A DNA stretch of 64,000 nucleotides, from assembly GCF_954871325.1 (NCBI RefSeq), contig NC_088776.1:40318569-40382568 (forward strand), written 5' to 3'. The notes under the pieces are model-generated. The model was not told the origin of the DNA, searched no databases, and was given only the letters and a program-made list of their open reading frames with translations. Made by a program: the position numbers and the translations under genes. The stretch comes from Gordionus sp. m RMFG-2023 (taxonomy: Eukaryota; Nematomorpha; Gordioida; Chordodea; Parachordodidae). Below, piece by piece: positions 21,645 through 34,213 of this stretch (its first letter is position 1; every line of letters starts with the position of its first letter).

Positions 21645-22525
21645 AAATATATATTATATTCTAAATTTAGTCAATATAAAATTTAGAATATTCTATTATA
21701 ACAGTTATGAAATATTTCCGTTTAACTAATTCAATTAAATAGTCTCAGATTTTTCTTATAAAATTTTTTATAGAATGAATTTAAAAATAAATTCATTTTA
21801 TATTTTTCCCATTATAATTCTTAAACTCAAATTCCTAATTTTTTTTAGTCGGGCTGAAATAAAAAATTTGTGCTTCGGTTGAGCTCGGACAAATTTTTTT
21901 AAATTTGGACTCGGGCACCGAAAAATACAGTTTGAGCTATATTATAACCTGTTATTCGATTCAGTTTTAAACATTTTCGAATTAATTTTTTTATTATTTT
22001 GCACACAGATTAAGGTTGACATAAATAACACGTTTTCAAAGATAAAATTATTTTATTTCAAAGTTTTTAATCGATAAAAAAAATTTCGGCACTTCCTTTG
22101 CTGAAGTGAACATCCATTCAATAGATGCTTAAGATGACAAGAGTATATTAGATTATATAAACATTTAATTGTTTAAGGTCTTCTAAAGATATATTTTTAA
22201 ACCTATTATAATAAAATAAGATTGAAATACTGGGAAAATTAATTCATATATATAATATTTTAAATTTTGTGTAATTTAGTGTTTTTCTTCGTTTTTGCTT
22301 ATTATCAAAATTTAGAACTAAAACCTCTTAAAAGATTAGGATACGGAACAAGAACGAATTCTTTTTAAAAATATCTGAACTGGGACCCGTTATCCCGGTT
22401 AAAATTCTTTATTTATGAGTATATTTTATAAAAGATACATATGTTTTGTTATCTAAACAATAATAAATAATCATTTCATAACGATGCAACTATTTCAAAA
22501 TTATAAGAATAAATTATATTCATAG
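21645..22525. other. AT-rich stretch with a possible isolated exon
   Basis: Further GC-stripe debris at about 21850-21935. At about 22009-22062, after a CACACAG acceptor-like site, the plus strand reads IKVDINNTFSKIKLF, which might be an exon preceding the candidate at 22526. Otherwise nothing recognised. Confidence 0.25.
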
Positions 22526-22657
22526 GTTCGGTTGTCCACATTTTATCTCCGGCGAGCCAATTTTTATGATAGAGAAAAGGAAATGAAAATTCCTTTACTA
22601 CCGATTTCAAGTCTTGGTATCAACGAAAGTAAATCTCAGTCTCTTTCTTTATATTGA
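22526..22657 (+). CDS. Candidate terminal exon, unrecognised
   Basis: After TTCATAG, 43 codons and a stop read VRLSTFYLRRANFYDREKE then MKIPLLPISSLGINESKS. Charged, aromatic and proline residues are unlike random translation here. I do not recognise the family and cannot place upstream exons with confidence. It could be the cytoplasmic tail of a membrane protein or a relic. Confidence 0.33.
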   Translation, partial: VRLSTFYLRRANFYDREKEMKIPLLPISSLGINESKSQSLSLY

Positions 22658-22750
22658 ATGCTGCAGACGCTATATTAATTAACAACCATTTAGAAAATAT
22701 TTAATTTAATACTTGAGAGCATCTATTGAAACTAGTATTCGACCCACGGA

Positions 22751-22965
22751 CTAGGCCTGGAAGCGATATTTACTGTCTATGCCGGACAACCGGTGTGAAA
22801 TATTTTTACGGTTCATATCTGAAGTCCGCAAGCTTTTAAAAGCTTACATGTTCTTATTATGGGCCGGTTAGACAACTTTTACAAAATTATTTTATGGGCC
22901 AGGGCAAATAACCTTTTTACAAATGTCAACTGACCGGTTTGGGCTGGTTTGCGCCTACCTCTAAA
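22751..22965. other. Decayed striped MITE debris
   Basis: Segments such as GGCCTGGAAGCGATA, GGGCCGGTTAG and GGGCCAGGGC suggest another degraded member of the GC-striped families, without clear ends or target duplication. Confidence 0.3.
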
Positions 22966-23017
22966 ACACATGAATATTTTGTTATAATTAATAACCCAAG
23001 TTATATGATACTTATAT

Positions 23018-23319
23018 TAGAAATCTGCAAAGTTAGGCCCTTTTATTTAAAATATAAGGCCGGGCCGGGTCTAATATTTAAAAAAAAATTTGGGCCGGGT
23101 CAGGTCGGACCTTGGAAATTTTTTAAAATATATCTAAATGTATCAATTTTATATTGAGTTATTATATAAATTAATTTCTATATTTCAATAAATTCGGACA
23201 GGGCCGGGTCCATAAATTTTTTTAAAAAAAATTTCGGGTTCGGGCCCGGCCGGTAAAACTTTTTTAAAAAATTTCGGGCCGGGTCGGGCTTGAAAAATTA
23301 GGCCCGATGCAGATCATTA
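23018..23319. mobile_element. GC-striped hAT MITE, third copy
   Basis: Begins TAGAAATCTGCAAAG and ends GATGCAGATCATTA, with the same stripe order as 21220-21644 but a shorter core. No convincing target duplication remains, so it is older or its flanks have changed. Confidence 0.75.
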
Positions 23320-23685
23320 TTGTGAATAATTTCATTTAAAATTTTTTTTTATATTGTGAATAATTTCATTTAAACGGTTTCAATTTAGAAATAAAATACT
23401 ATATACGATATCAAAATGCATGTACTATGTTAGAATAATTTTTTTTTGGCAAACTAGATTTTTTATTTCTCTCGATACTATTGATAATCTCATGGCTCAC
23501 TCTTTTAAAAAAAATTCTAAATTTCTTAGAAGATGAACGGTATGTGGATTAAAATACACATTATGCAATTAAGGATACAAATTTCAATTTTTTCCACAAT
23601 AATTTTTATTGTACTCTATACTATAAATATATATAATTTTATTTAAATATAACAAATATTAAAAAATTAAACATTTTAATTTTCA

Positions 23686-25424
23686 TGAAAATCTAAAAAA
23701 TAATTATTTGTGGGCGTAAAACATAAATATACACCGCATTTTTTGCAAGATACTTTTGTTATAAATAAGCATCCTGGCATTTTACATCTACCCTTCTTAA
23801 CATTATATTTGGGCCAATGAGCCGTGAGGTCTTTCCTAACCTCTTCATTTGGTAAATATTGGGCTGGTCCTTTTTTACATTTTTCCCGATAACCAATTTG
23901 AACTGATTCGTTTTGGTATATTGTTTGAAGTGCATTTGCCATATTTGCAAAGGACTTCCGCCACCGAAATTTTGAAATTGTACAAACTTAATCGATCCTT
24001 GCGTGCTATTGATATACTATTACAATCACGTTTATATAGCAACCATGAATTTATAGTAACATGTCAAATATATGAAATAGAATTCTATGATATCATTTTC
24101 TTGATTTCGTATGAATTCTATATAAGGAAAGTAAAGAATCCATGACATCTACACCTCCCATTTTTTTATAAATTTTAACAATATTTGGACATTTTATCAT
24201 GATTTTATCCTTTTTTTTCCTATCACATCTTTCACAGTCTATTAGAGGATGTGCACCTACAAAAGTGCTTAATAAAGTCACAGCACGATTGTCGTGCCAC
24301 TTCACTGAATTTAGCTCCACTCCGTTTATTATTGTTTTTTTTAAACAAAAAATCCTCGCCTTTTTTTTAACTCCTTATCTGTTGGGAAGTTTATATTTGG
24401 AAGTCGATTACCTCTGACCGTGGCCACGAAAAATATCCCTCTTTGAGCGAGTACGACTAGTAAATTTGGGGAACATAACCAGTTATCAAAAAATAATTTA
24501 TAATTAATTTGCTGCGGTATATAAGAAAATAAACGAAGCACAGCATTGCCACTTGCTCCAACATCAGGCAATCCTTCCGCTGGTAGTATCTTCCCAGAAT
24601 ATACTTCAAAATTATGCAGAAGGCCATCATCTCCGCATAGTAGAAAGGCTTTATACCCCCATTTTTGGGGCTTTTGAGGGTTATATTGCTTCAACCTGCT
24701 CATCCCTTTGTATGGAATAATTTGCTCATCTACGCAAATGTTTTCGCCTATCGATAAAGATTTTAGTATATTATTGGTTAGAGTTATTAGGGGTCTAATT
24801 TTATGAAGTGGGTCATGGCCTTCACTTCCAAGTGGAATAAATTTGTCATTATCATTTATATGAATGAATGATTTTATTTGTTCCCAGCGATTAAGGGTCA
24901 TGACATCTGCCACCTTGGCCTGTCTTGTATTAGTGGCCCAGTACAGACGTGCTATAAGAAGTTTAATAATTGACATAAAAAATAATTCCTATAAATTTTT
25001 CTAATTCATCTCTCGATAAATTCAAAGGTTTATTGGAATTGCATTGAATGACATATAAATTTGATTCGTAAACAATAAGAGGTATTAATTCATTGAGATA
25101 TATGTTAAAATAATCCATTGGTTTTTTAACTTTATCAACCGTTGGAATTTCTCCTTTCCACTTTGGAATAATTAACGGTAAATTTGTTAAGCAAATTTTC
25201 CAAACCATTTTTCTTCTAACGATTTCTTTTTCATTATTGATATTTTCTTCTTCCGATTCATCTGTCTCATTGAAATCTAGATATTTATAGATTATATAAG
25301 AGCATAAATTTTAAATATACCTAAATCATTATTTTGTGTTGATAGAAACTCAAAATCAGACGTTTCACTTAAATTTGAATCTTCACTATCGTTAGGTATG
25401 TTATCACAATTCGTAATTCTAAAA
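23686..25424 (-). pseudogene. piggyBac transposase relic
   Basis: Minus-strand pieces in order give a near-complete piggyBac transposase. They comprise an acidic N-terminus (DNIPNDSEDSNLSETSDFE, about 25424-25321), a probable short intron (about 25275-25320), and an N-terminal domain. Next come NRWEQIKSFIHINDN and the three catalytic-Asp motifs CVDEQIIPYKG, FFDNWLCSPN and MGGVDVMDS. The C-terminal Cys-rich domain reads GRCKMPGC..T..SCKKCGVYLC. At least two frame changes (near 24970 and 24330) and a gap before the Cys-rich domain break it. GGTATGTGGA-type repeats occur at 23537 and 25804, and a TTAA follows CAGGG at 25843, but matching terminal repeats could not be set. Confidence 0.85.
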
Positions 25425-25429
25425 ATATA

Positions 25430-25980
25430 AAACTCAAATAAAATACCTTATTTGCATAATGTGTCTTTAAAACCACGTATGATTATTACAAAATATAATT
25501 ATCAAAAATAATAAATATATATAAAATAATTTCATAAACATTTATTTTTACCTTTTATTTATCTAATTTTAATGTTTTGAAATTTGTAAAATATATTATT
25601 TATCCTTTTCCGATGTGTAGAAAATTGAGAAGAAAAATTTTATAAAAAAATAGCCATTTTTAAAAATAGGGTTTAATAAAATGCGAAAGATAAAAATAAA
25701 TAATAGATCACGTGGCCCAAATTAACATCCGAATCGAAGATATGGATTGTGGCTTCAAATACACACCCTACAATTTATTTATAAGATATTTATTATATAA
25801 TTTGTGGTATGTGGAATGAGATACACAGTATGCAATACAGGGTTAAAAAACATTCAATTTTAAATAATCACATGGTTTAAAAATATATAAAAATTATATG
25901 AACTAAAATATTTACGGTCTCAATTCTTGTGAGATATCGGTTGCTTTAAAAGCCATCTCTAAGAATCAAAAAATATCAAT
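25430..25980. other. AT-rich flank of the piggyBac relic
   Basis: Contains the presumed outer end of the piggyBac element near 25804-25846. No coding sequence seen. Confidence 0.35.
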
Positions 25981-25989
25981 ATCTAACAC

Positions 25990-27240
25990 TCGAAACCCTT
26001 AATGAGTTGGCTGACCTATTTTCCCTTCTCCCTCTCTTAAAGCCTTTTTTCTCCTGAAAAATTTCTTCAATATCCCAAAAATTCTTTACGCGCTCCGCTC
26101 TACCCCTATTTTTAAATTTCCGACTTCCTTAGGCATCTATGAAAATGGGATTAAGTCCTAATTGAAAGTATCCTTAATCTAAAATTCCATTAATTAGCGT
26201 GGACACAAGCCACCCTTCCTACCAAGATGGGAGGACTAGGCATCAGATCCCCTTCCGATCTTGCCTTAACTGCCTTTATATCGAGCTGTCTTTTAACCAA
26301 AAATTTAGTCAATCCTAATACCTTAAATTCTGATCCTTCCTTTGATAGTGCCATCATTGAATGGAAATCTCGATTCATTGCCGACCACCTAATTCCAGAA
26401 ACGAACAAGCAGAAGGACTGGGATAAGCCCATTATTGCAAGCTGCGTCGAATCTCTCCTTTCCAGAATGCAATCATTGGACCGTCCCTTATTCTCCTCTC
26501 TGCTTAATGGTTCTGGACATGAGTTTCTCAAAGCCATTCCATCCGCGAACTTACAATTACAATTGACCCAAAATGAGCTAACTCATGCTATAGGCATCCG
26601 TTTAAATTGCTTAGTAACCCAACCCCACATCTGTGCCGGCTGCAGTTCTGCTGTTTTGAGAAATGGAAGGCATAGTCTACATTGTCTTTCATGTAAAGGC
26701 CGCATCGTTAGACATAACATTTGCAATTCTATAATTCTTAGAGCTCTGAGATCCGCTCAAATTCCTTCTATTCTCGAACCCTCTGGTCTTTTCAGATCTG
26801 ATGGGAAACGCCCTGACGGGATCTCTCAAATTCCCTGGAAGCGAGGTCAATTCTTGGTCTGGGATTACTCTTGTATTGATCCATTGGCTCCTTCCAATCA
26901 ATCCCTTAACATTCTGGAAAACAAGGAGCTTCTAAAAATTGCAAAATATTCAGAGATATCCCAAGATCATTTATTCATTCCCATCATTTCCACTACCTTG
27001 ACTACCTTTGGGAATCGTGCTCTTTCTTTCTTCAAGGAACTTGGATCGCTAATCCGCAAACTAACTGATGAACCTCGTGAAGGCTTCTTATTAAGACAAA
27101 GACTCCCAATAGCAATTCACAGGGCCAATTACATCAGCTTCATTGGCAGCCTCATCTCACATGATGATTAGAATATATTTTATATAATTTTAATCGCCAT
27201 AATGAAAATAAACATTAATATTTATTGAATAAAAAAAAAA
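25990..27240 (+). mobile_element. 5'-truncated LINE copy (RT tail plus nuclease domain)
   Basis: An uninterrupted frame at 26227-27171 (314 codons from its ATG) is homologous to the C-terminal third of the LINE ORF at 45510-48308. It has QATLPTKMGGLGIRSP, GHEFLKAIPSANLQL, CAGCSSAV...HCLSC with RHNICN, then LEPSGLFRSDGKRPDG and LVWDYSC. Upstream (about 25990-26226) the end of the RT domain is recognisable but carries stops. A run of ten A follows ATTGAAT at about 27226, a likely 3' end. It is clearly a different subfamily from the 45.5 kb copy. Confidence 0.85.
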
Positions 27241-27279
27241 TTTAATATTGTTACAACCAACAGAGCAAGAATAATTATA

Positions 27280-28370
27280 ATAATTGATGCAATCATTTGG
27301 TTAGGAAGGCAGGGCTTAGCATTAAGAGCTCATAGAATATCTGCTAGCCTTATGTAATAATAATGATAACTATATAAAGCTTTTTGAAAGCTCTGCTAAA
27401 AATGCCACCTACCTTAGTCCAAATATTCAAAATGAATTATTAGCCGTTAGGTTCATATTGAAAGAAATTTCTTCAAAAGTGAATGCATCACATTTTTTAG
27501 TGTTTTGGCGGATGAGACTTCGGATGTTGGTAACATAGAGCAATTATCCATAGCAGTAAGGTTTATGATTTAAAATCAGGTGATTTCAAAATGAAGGAAC
27601 ACTTTGTTCAATTTACTGACTTACATGACACTAAATCAAAGATGATAGCCAAAAAATTTTAGCATACATTCAAGACCTAGATTTAAATTTAAATCTAATG
27701 AGAGACCAAGAATATAATAGAGCGAGCTCTCTCGATGAGTGGTCACGTTAAAGGGGTGCAGTCAAGAATTAGAAAGCTTTATAGAACTGTTCTCACTGTA
27801 GTTCACATTGCCTATATTTGATGATATATGAGACATGCGAAATTCGCGACATCCGGAACGGTTTACGTAAAAATATTTTAATTTAATTGGAATTTATTAA
27901 GTAGATATCTTCTTATAATTCTAATATATTTTTAAAATTTAGAAACAATATCGTCGGTTTGTGACTTTTGCACACCACCCAAAAGAGGCAGCTTTTTATC
28001 CGAACGTTTAATGATATTGATTCAAATGATCAAAAAAGACTAAAAAGATGTTGTCCAACTATTTATTGAAAGACAACAATCAGTGAGACTTTTCATCGAA
28101 TTATATGAAGTTATTTTTGCAGCGCTAGAATCCTACATATCAAACAAAGTAAAAGATTCGCAGATGCTGAAAATCTTTTGCAGGCTATTACAAAGCCACA
28201 TTTTTTAATATCAATTCAATGTGTATATTTTTTATTTAATTATACATATGCTTTTAGCAAATTGCAACAAAAAATTGATTTGGATTTAAGGTAGTTATGA
28301 ATAGGGCAAAGGATAATGTTAAAATATTAACAAACATCAGAGATAATGTGGATAAATATTTCATGAAATA
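27280..28370 (+). pseudogene. hAT transposase relic, DUF4371 type
   Basis: Fragments read FLGRQGLALRAHRI, then KEISSKVNASHFFSVLADE with TSDVGNIEQLSIAVRF, then FKMKEHFVQFTDL, and a degraded GQEYDGASSMSG-like patch near 27700. This order matches animal hAT-derived proteins with a DUF4371 domain. Several frame changes and stops interrupt it. No ends or target duplication were located. Confidence 0.75.
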
Positions 28371-28375
28371 TACGA

Positions 28376-29189
28376 GACATTATCGGGGTATTGAGAAATG
28401 TGGCAACACTTAGCATCATTACCCATTCATGATTCTTATTTGCCTTTTCTATTATATGCTGTTGCACATAATATTCATATGTATTTTGACCTTAAGGATA
28501 ATCTAATATATATTTTTTTGCAACCTCAGCAAGACCATATCTGATCTAATCAAACCATAGTAGTCTTGTTTTCCTGTAATCTCCATACTAATAGATCTAA
28601 TTATTTTTTTAAAAAAATTAAATGTTACTATCTAAAAACCAATCATGCTTTAAAAAAAATAATGTTTTGAATTAATATAGGATATAATCATTAAAATTTA
28701 AGGTAAAGAAAGAAACAAAACCATATCCTATGAATATTAGTAAAAATACAACCATAATTTATAAAATATGAACCTATATAATCAGGTAAATTTTTAGTAA
28801 AAACAATTCCCATCTGGTTCAATTGTTTCCATCGATGATGGAACACATAGCACCCTTCCTGAGTCTGAGTGTACAGTCTACTAGGTCCACTTAAGATCCT
28901 TCAAAAGGTGTAAAGAAGATTTTTTTATCATCTAATTAAAAAGGTTTATAAATTTGTCTATATCAACAATATACCTTTGGTCTGTATATCCTAATTTTAA
29001 TTTCTGAGGTAATTGAATTTCTTTCACGATATTATTTATACATCCATTTTCTTGACCTAAAAATATTGCGCAATTAACTTCGTTTATATAACTTTGGAGC
29101 TTTTTATCGATTCGGAAAATTCGTATAAATAAGAAAGAATATAGCTTTTATTTCTTGCTAATAGGCCATTTGGCATAAGTCTATTGTTG
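28376..29189 (-). mobile_element. Older MULE copy, right-end remnant
   Basis: It matches the 34.3-35.5 kb part of the younger MULE (OTU exons, GGTATTGAGAAATGTGGCAA, CCTTCAAAAGGTGTAAAGAAG) and ends with a diverged right terminal repeat (TTATTTCTTGCTAATAGGCC). Internal segments are missing. The younger element begins immediately at 29190, inside the decayed terminus, so the newcomer landed in a relative. Confidence 0.8.
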
Positions 29190-29349
29190 GGGAGATGATA
29201 GACTTACGCTAAATGGCGTATTAGCAAGAAATAAAAAGTTTTTTCTTATTTATACGCATTTTCCGAATCGATAAAAAAGTTACGAAAATTTAACGAATCA
29301 TTTAAAATTTGTATTTATAATAAAATGGATGTATAAATAATATCGTGGA

Positions 29350-29668
29350 CGAAATTTAGTAAACTATAAAGCAATATAAAAATTTTAAATACATTAATCT
29401 TTATATATCAGATTTTAGAATGTCACCAAAAATAATACCTTACTTATTTCCCAATATTTAGTAAACTATAAAGCAATATAAAAATTTAAAATACATAAAT
29501 CTTGTCACCAAAAAGTACTACCATAGTAATACCTTTTTAAAATACATAAATCTTTATATATCAGATTTTAGTATGTCACCAAAAAGTACTACCATAGTAA
29601 TACCTTTTTAAAATACATAAATCTTTATATATCAGATTTTAGAATATCAAAAAGTACTAATAGTAATA
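29350..29668. repeat. Subterminal tandem repeats of the MULE (left)
   Basis: Copies of a unit with AGTAAACTATAAAGCAATAT, ATATATCAGATTTTAGAAT and CACCAAAAAGTACTACCATA recur here, again at 32345-32580 right of the pogo insertion, and inverted at 37500-37740. The same unit resembles the start of the transposase gene (37380-37500), so it seems to derive from coding sequence. Confidence 0.75.
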
Positions 29669-32342
29669 GGGGAGACCGGGGATAGTGTGTTCCCGGGGTA
29701 GGTATTTCCTTCTCAAATAATTTAAAAATTAATAAAGTTTAAGATTTGTAATTTAAGCCAAATATGTATTATAATAAGGTGCTTAAGTAGGTCCAAAATT
29801 GTTTCGGACAAAATTGCTCATGAAAAATTTTAAATGCAAATTTAAGTTTCAACATACCCAAAGTAACTTTTTTAAATTTTACATTTTCACGAATAACTTT
29901 TTTTATAAAAGTTGTTCAGACTTAATATAAATTCTAAATGATAAAAAAATCTCCATTTTATCATATATAAAAATATTGACAATCATTATGTTAATTTAAT
30001 ATTCTAAATTTAATTTTTAAATGATCCTGTGGACCTGGGGAAGGTATTAGCGGGGTGCGTCTTTTCCTTTTACATACATTCATTAAAATATTGGTTCTGT
30101 TTTTGTAAAATGGTTCGAACATATATTAGAAAAACTAACAAAGAAAATAATGATAATCAAAAGTCAAGTATTCTTCAAATGCTGAAATATAAGATACCTT
30201 TGACAGTTATAACCATGAATACGAATTTAAGTTATGGGAAGTATATTTATATATTTAAATTAGTATATATTTAAGAAACTAAGCATTAGAGGTATAATAA
30301 ATTGTTCAAAAGAAATGAAGATTTTCAAGAGCGATATATTCACAGATCAGTATTTTCTCCTATTCAAGAAGCTAAATTAACAGATTATTTAATTAAAGGA
30401 TCAAGATTATTTTCAGGATTATGCCCTAATCAAGTATTTTAATCCTTTGTTATATCATATATCTCTGTAAAATGATTTTTTTTATAATCTTTAAATTTAT
30501 GCCATGGTATTTTTTTAATTAAATAATAATAAATTTGAGAAAATTTTTTAAAATTATTTACATTATATGTTAATGAAACATCTTTATTAATTTTAAAATA
30601 CTTTAAAGTAAGAATTTAACTTATACATTAGAATGATATTTATTTAAGTGTGTATGATATATATGTAAATAAAATGTTGCTGCCATTTATGTATAAAATG
30701 ATGCTGCCATCTATATATATTAATTTTAAAATGATGCTGCCATGTATTAATATTAATTTTAAAATGATTTATTCAATGTAGCATTATATATATTATATCA
30801 TGCATTAAATCATATCTTACCTATATATTAAAGATTTAATTATGTGTGTATGATATATATTTAAAATAAAATGATGCTGCCATGTATATTAATTTTAAAA
30901 TGATTTATTCATTGGTTTAGCATTAAATTATATCATGCATTAAAACATATTTTGGTTCTTACCTATACATTAGAGGTTTAATTATGTATGATATATTTTA
31001 TTATATTAATTATTAAATAAATTCAGAATAAAATTTAAGAATTAGGATTTTAATTAGATTGCCTTAATATATAAATAATTTAATGACTTATGTTTAAATT
31101 TAGGTTAGAGTTTTAGCTTAACAAATGGCCAAGAGGTATAGTTTACAATACCAAAATCTTGGGAAATAACTCAATCAGCTGGTGAAGACTGGGTTGGAGC
31201 ATTTATTAAAAGAAATCCAACTATTTCTTTGAGAACACCAGAGGCTACAAGTATAGCCAGGGCTACCAATTTTAATATGAAAATGGTTGATTTATTTTTT
31301 AATAATTATTTGACTGTCACAAGGGAAAATAACTTTCTACCATGTGATATATATAATATGGATGAAACTGGTTAATTAAAATATATATGATAGCAAATCT
31401 TTAATATTTTCATAGGATTAACAACAGTTCAACGGCCTAATAAAGTTATTGCAAGGAAAGGCGAAAAACAGGTTGTGGCAATTACTACATCAGAATGTGT
31501 TACACTTATGACCTTGGCAATTGCTGTCAATGCTCTAGAAAATTCTATTCCACCTATGTTTATATATCCCAGGAAAAAATTTTATGATCATTATTTAAGA
31601 GATGGCCCTGTAGGATGCATTGGCGTGTCTAATGGTTCTGGGTGGATGCTGGCTGAAGATTTTATATATTTTTAAAATCATTTTATAAAATACACTAAGC
31701 CCAGTCAAGATAAAAAAGTTTTGCTTATATTAGATAATCATAAATCTCACCAATCTATTGAAGTCATTGAGCTGGGCTCTGACAGTGGTATAGTTCTATT
31801 GACTCTCCCTCCCCTCTTCACCTTACAAAAAAATAGCCAGATCTAGGGCTAATAATCTGAAAAAAAAAATCAAACCAATAATAAAAAAAGTTTAAATATG
31901 AATGCTGGCAAAAAAGAATTTTGTTTAGTGTGCCACAAAAACTATCAAACTCACCACCATAATGAAGATTGGATTGTCATTTATGGGCACATGGATCATG
32001 TTGTGATTTTAATCCATTTTTTATATGTAATAAATGTGTTGTATGTTAATATTATATGTTTGTTATGATTTTTATATGAATAAAATGCTTAGAAAATCAT
32101 AGTCTAAAACATGCCCCACAAAAGGATAATACATCCCCCATCTCTTTTTCATGACTCAAAAATTTTCATTTTTTTTAAATTTAAATTTAAAAAAATATAT
32201 AATATTTTTTTATTAGATATTAATTTCTACCGTAGATAATTATATAAAGAATAAAATAACATCAAAATTATTTTGATAAATTATTTCTCCTCCTTTTCAC
32301 AGCCTCTCAATTTTTTATGGACAATATAACCCCGGTCTCCCC
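29669..32342 (+). mobile_element. Pogo-type (Tc1/mariner) element, longer copy
   Basis: The ends GGGGAGACCGGGGATA and CCCCGGTCTCCCC have TA duplicated at 29667-29668 and 32343-32344. It sits in the left subterminal repeats of the MULE. Transposase remnants begin with MVRTYIRKTNKEN at 30110 (Psq-type helix-turn-helix). Then come RYIHRSVFSPIQEAKLTDYL, WVGAFIKRNPTISLR (CENP-B-type), and a DDE_1 domain with CDIYNMDETG and LLILDNHKSH as two catalytic Asp motifs. A 45-nt GT-AG intron lies just after NMDETG. A stop and frame change near 31675 and loss of the third acidic motif mean it is not autonomous. Confidence 0.88.
30640..31000. repeat. Internal repeats in the pogo element
   Basis: The motif AAAATGATGCTGCCATNTAT recurs about four times with TTAATTTTAAAATGATTTATTC and CATTAAATCATAT between. 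These repeats split the transposase coding region and have no recognised function. Confidence 0.6.
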
Positions 32343-32640
32343 TACCTTACTTATATCCCAATATTTAGTAAACTATAAAGCAATATAAAAATTTAAAATA
32401 CATAAGATTTTAGAATGTCACCAAAATGTACTACCATAGTAATACCTTTTTAAAATACATAAATCTTTATATATCAGATTTTAGAATGTCACCAAAAAGT
32501 ACTACCATAGTAATACCTTACTTATTTCCCAATATTTAGTAAACTAGAAAGCAATATAAAAATTTAAATTACATAAATTTTAAGATTGCTATGAATTAGG
32601 AAATTTAGAATGATTGAGTAAAGAATAAATCTTACCTTGC

Positions 32641-33047
32641 GCTTCAAATTTACAAACAATTTCTCATTTTTTATATAAATTTTTTTATTGAATTTATGTT
32701 GAAATTTATAAATTATATTGTATGTCTTATTTTAAAGGTTACCTGGGAACATTAAAGTTCTTACCTTGTGATGACTTATTCTATAAAATTGACACACAAC
32801 AATCCCTAACAAGCTTCAAATCTACAAACAATTGCTCATTTTTTATATTATTGAATTTATGTTGAAATTTATAAATTATAATGTATGTTTTATTTTAAAG
32901 GTTACTTGGAAACATTAAAGATCTTACCTTGTGATGACTTATTCTATAAAATTGACACACAACAATCCCTAGCAAGCTTCAAATTTACAAACAATTACTC
33001 ATTTTTTATATAAATTTTTTTATTGAATTTGTTGAAATTTATAAATT
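32641..33047. repeat. Tandem repeat, about 172-bp unit, 2.4 copies
   Basis: Units begin GCTTCAAATTTACAAACAAT at 32641, 32813 and 32976 and contain GGTTACCTGGGAACATTAAA and CTTACCTTGTGATGACTTAT. They lie in the non-coding left half of the MULE. Units differ at a few percent of positions. Confidence 0.85.
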
Positions 33048-33399
33048 ATATCTTTTGATATTATTTTTTTAAATAGAGTTTAAAAAATAAATTTCTCTTA
33101 ATGAGCTCCCATAATGTTCTTAATTAATTTGCCTAAATTAATTTAATTTTAAAAATTTATGATTGGACATTTTTAATCATTTTATAAATGATTGTATTAA
33201 CTTCAATAATATATTTCAATTTAATGAATAAAATTTATTTAATACTATATTTCGTGTATAAATTATAATACTATATTTAATTGCGTCATTTAATACTATA
33301 TTTCGATTTAACCCTTCACTAGAAATGTTAAAAATCACTTAAACTTCAAAGGTGGGGTCTATTTTATCCCTAATGCAAAATTAATAAAAATTAGATTTA

Positions 33400-33735
33400 A
33401 ATAAAAAATTAAATTTGTAGGCAAAATTCTCCTAAAAATAACTTAAATATTTTACCACAAAAAAAATTAAATTTGTATGCAAAATCTCCTAAAAATAACT
33501 TAAATATTTTACCACAAAAAAAATTAAATTTGTAGGCAAAATTCACCTAAAATATGCGGAATTAATAATTCCTATATTTTACCACAAAAAAAATAAATTT
33601 GTAGGAAAAATTCTCCAAAAAATAACTTAAATATTTTACCACAAAAAAAATTAAATTTGTATGCAAAATTCTCCTAAATATAACTTAAATATGCGCAATT
33701 AATAATTCCTATATTTTACCATAAAAAATTTATAG
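33400..33735. repeat. Tandem repeat, about 60-bp unit, and a poly-C tract
   Basis: About five units carry AAATTTGTAGGCAAAATTCT, CCTAAAAATAACTTAAATAT and TTTTACCACAAAAAAA. A run of about 17 C follows at 33780. Both are inside the MULE, upstream (left) of its genes. Confidence 0.8.
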
Positions 33736-34213
33736 GCAAAAATAAAAAATTTAAAAAAAACATAAAAAATAAAAATAATCCCCCCCCCCCCCCCCCCGAT
33801 AGTGTTAACACTTTATTAAAACTTATTTGGTGGCAATTTTTTTTATTTAAAAAAATGATATTCATGTTATATACTAAATTTTTTATATAGTCATTTTTGA
33901 GTTGATGATTTAAAAAAAAGAGGATTAATTCAGATTTTAAAAAAATCTCCAAATTTATTTTTAGAATGTAAAAATTGTATTAGCAATACAAATTAATCAA
34001 AGTAAAATAATAATTGGGATGATTATATGGTGTTGGTGTTGTAATGAAATGTATATAAAAATGGTATGATTAAAAAAGTTATCTTTTATAGTCTATATAT
34101 CTATTTATAATATGTTAAAATAGGATAAATAAAAAAAAATATGCATAAAAACAAGACAAATACAATCAACTAAAATACTTTTGGTAAAAAATATAAAATA
34201 TCAACATTTGTAA

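Noticed and set aside
29350-33735. Possible CRISPR-like array of regularly spaced repeats
   Set aside because: Units are long, adjacent and diverged, with no unique spacers and no associated genes; the genome is eukaryotic. They are MULE internal tandem repeats.
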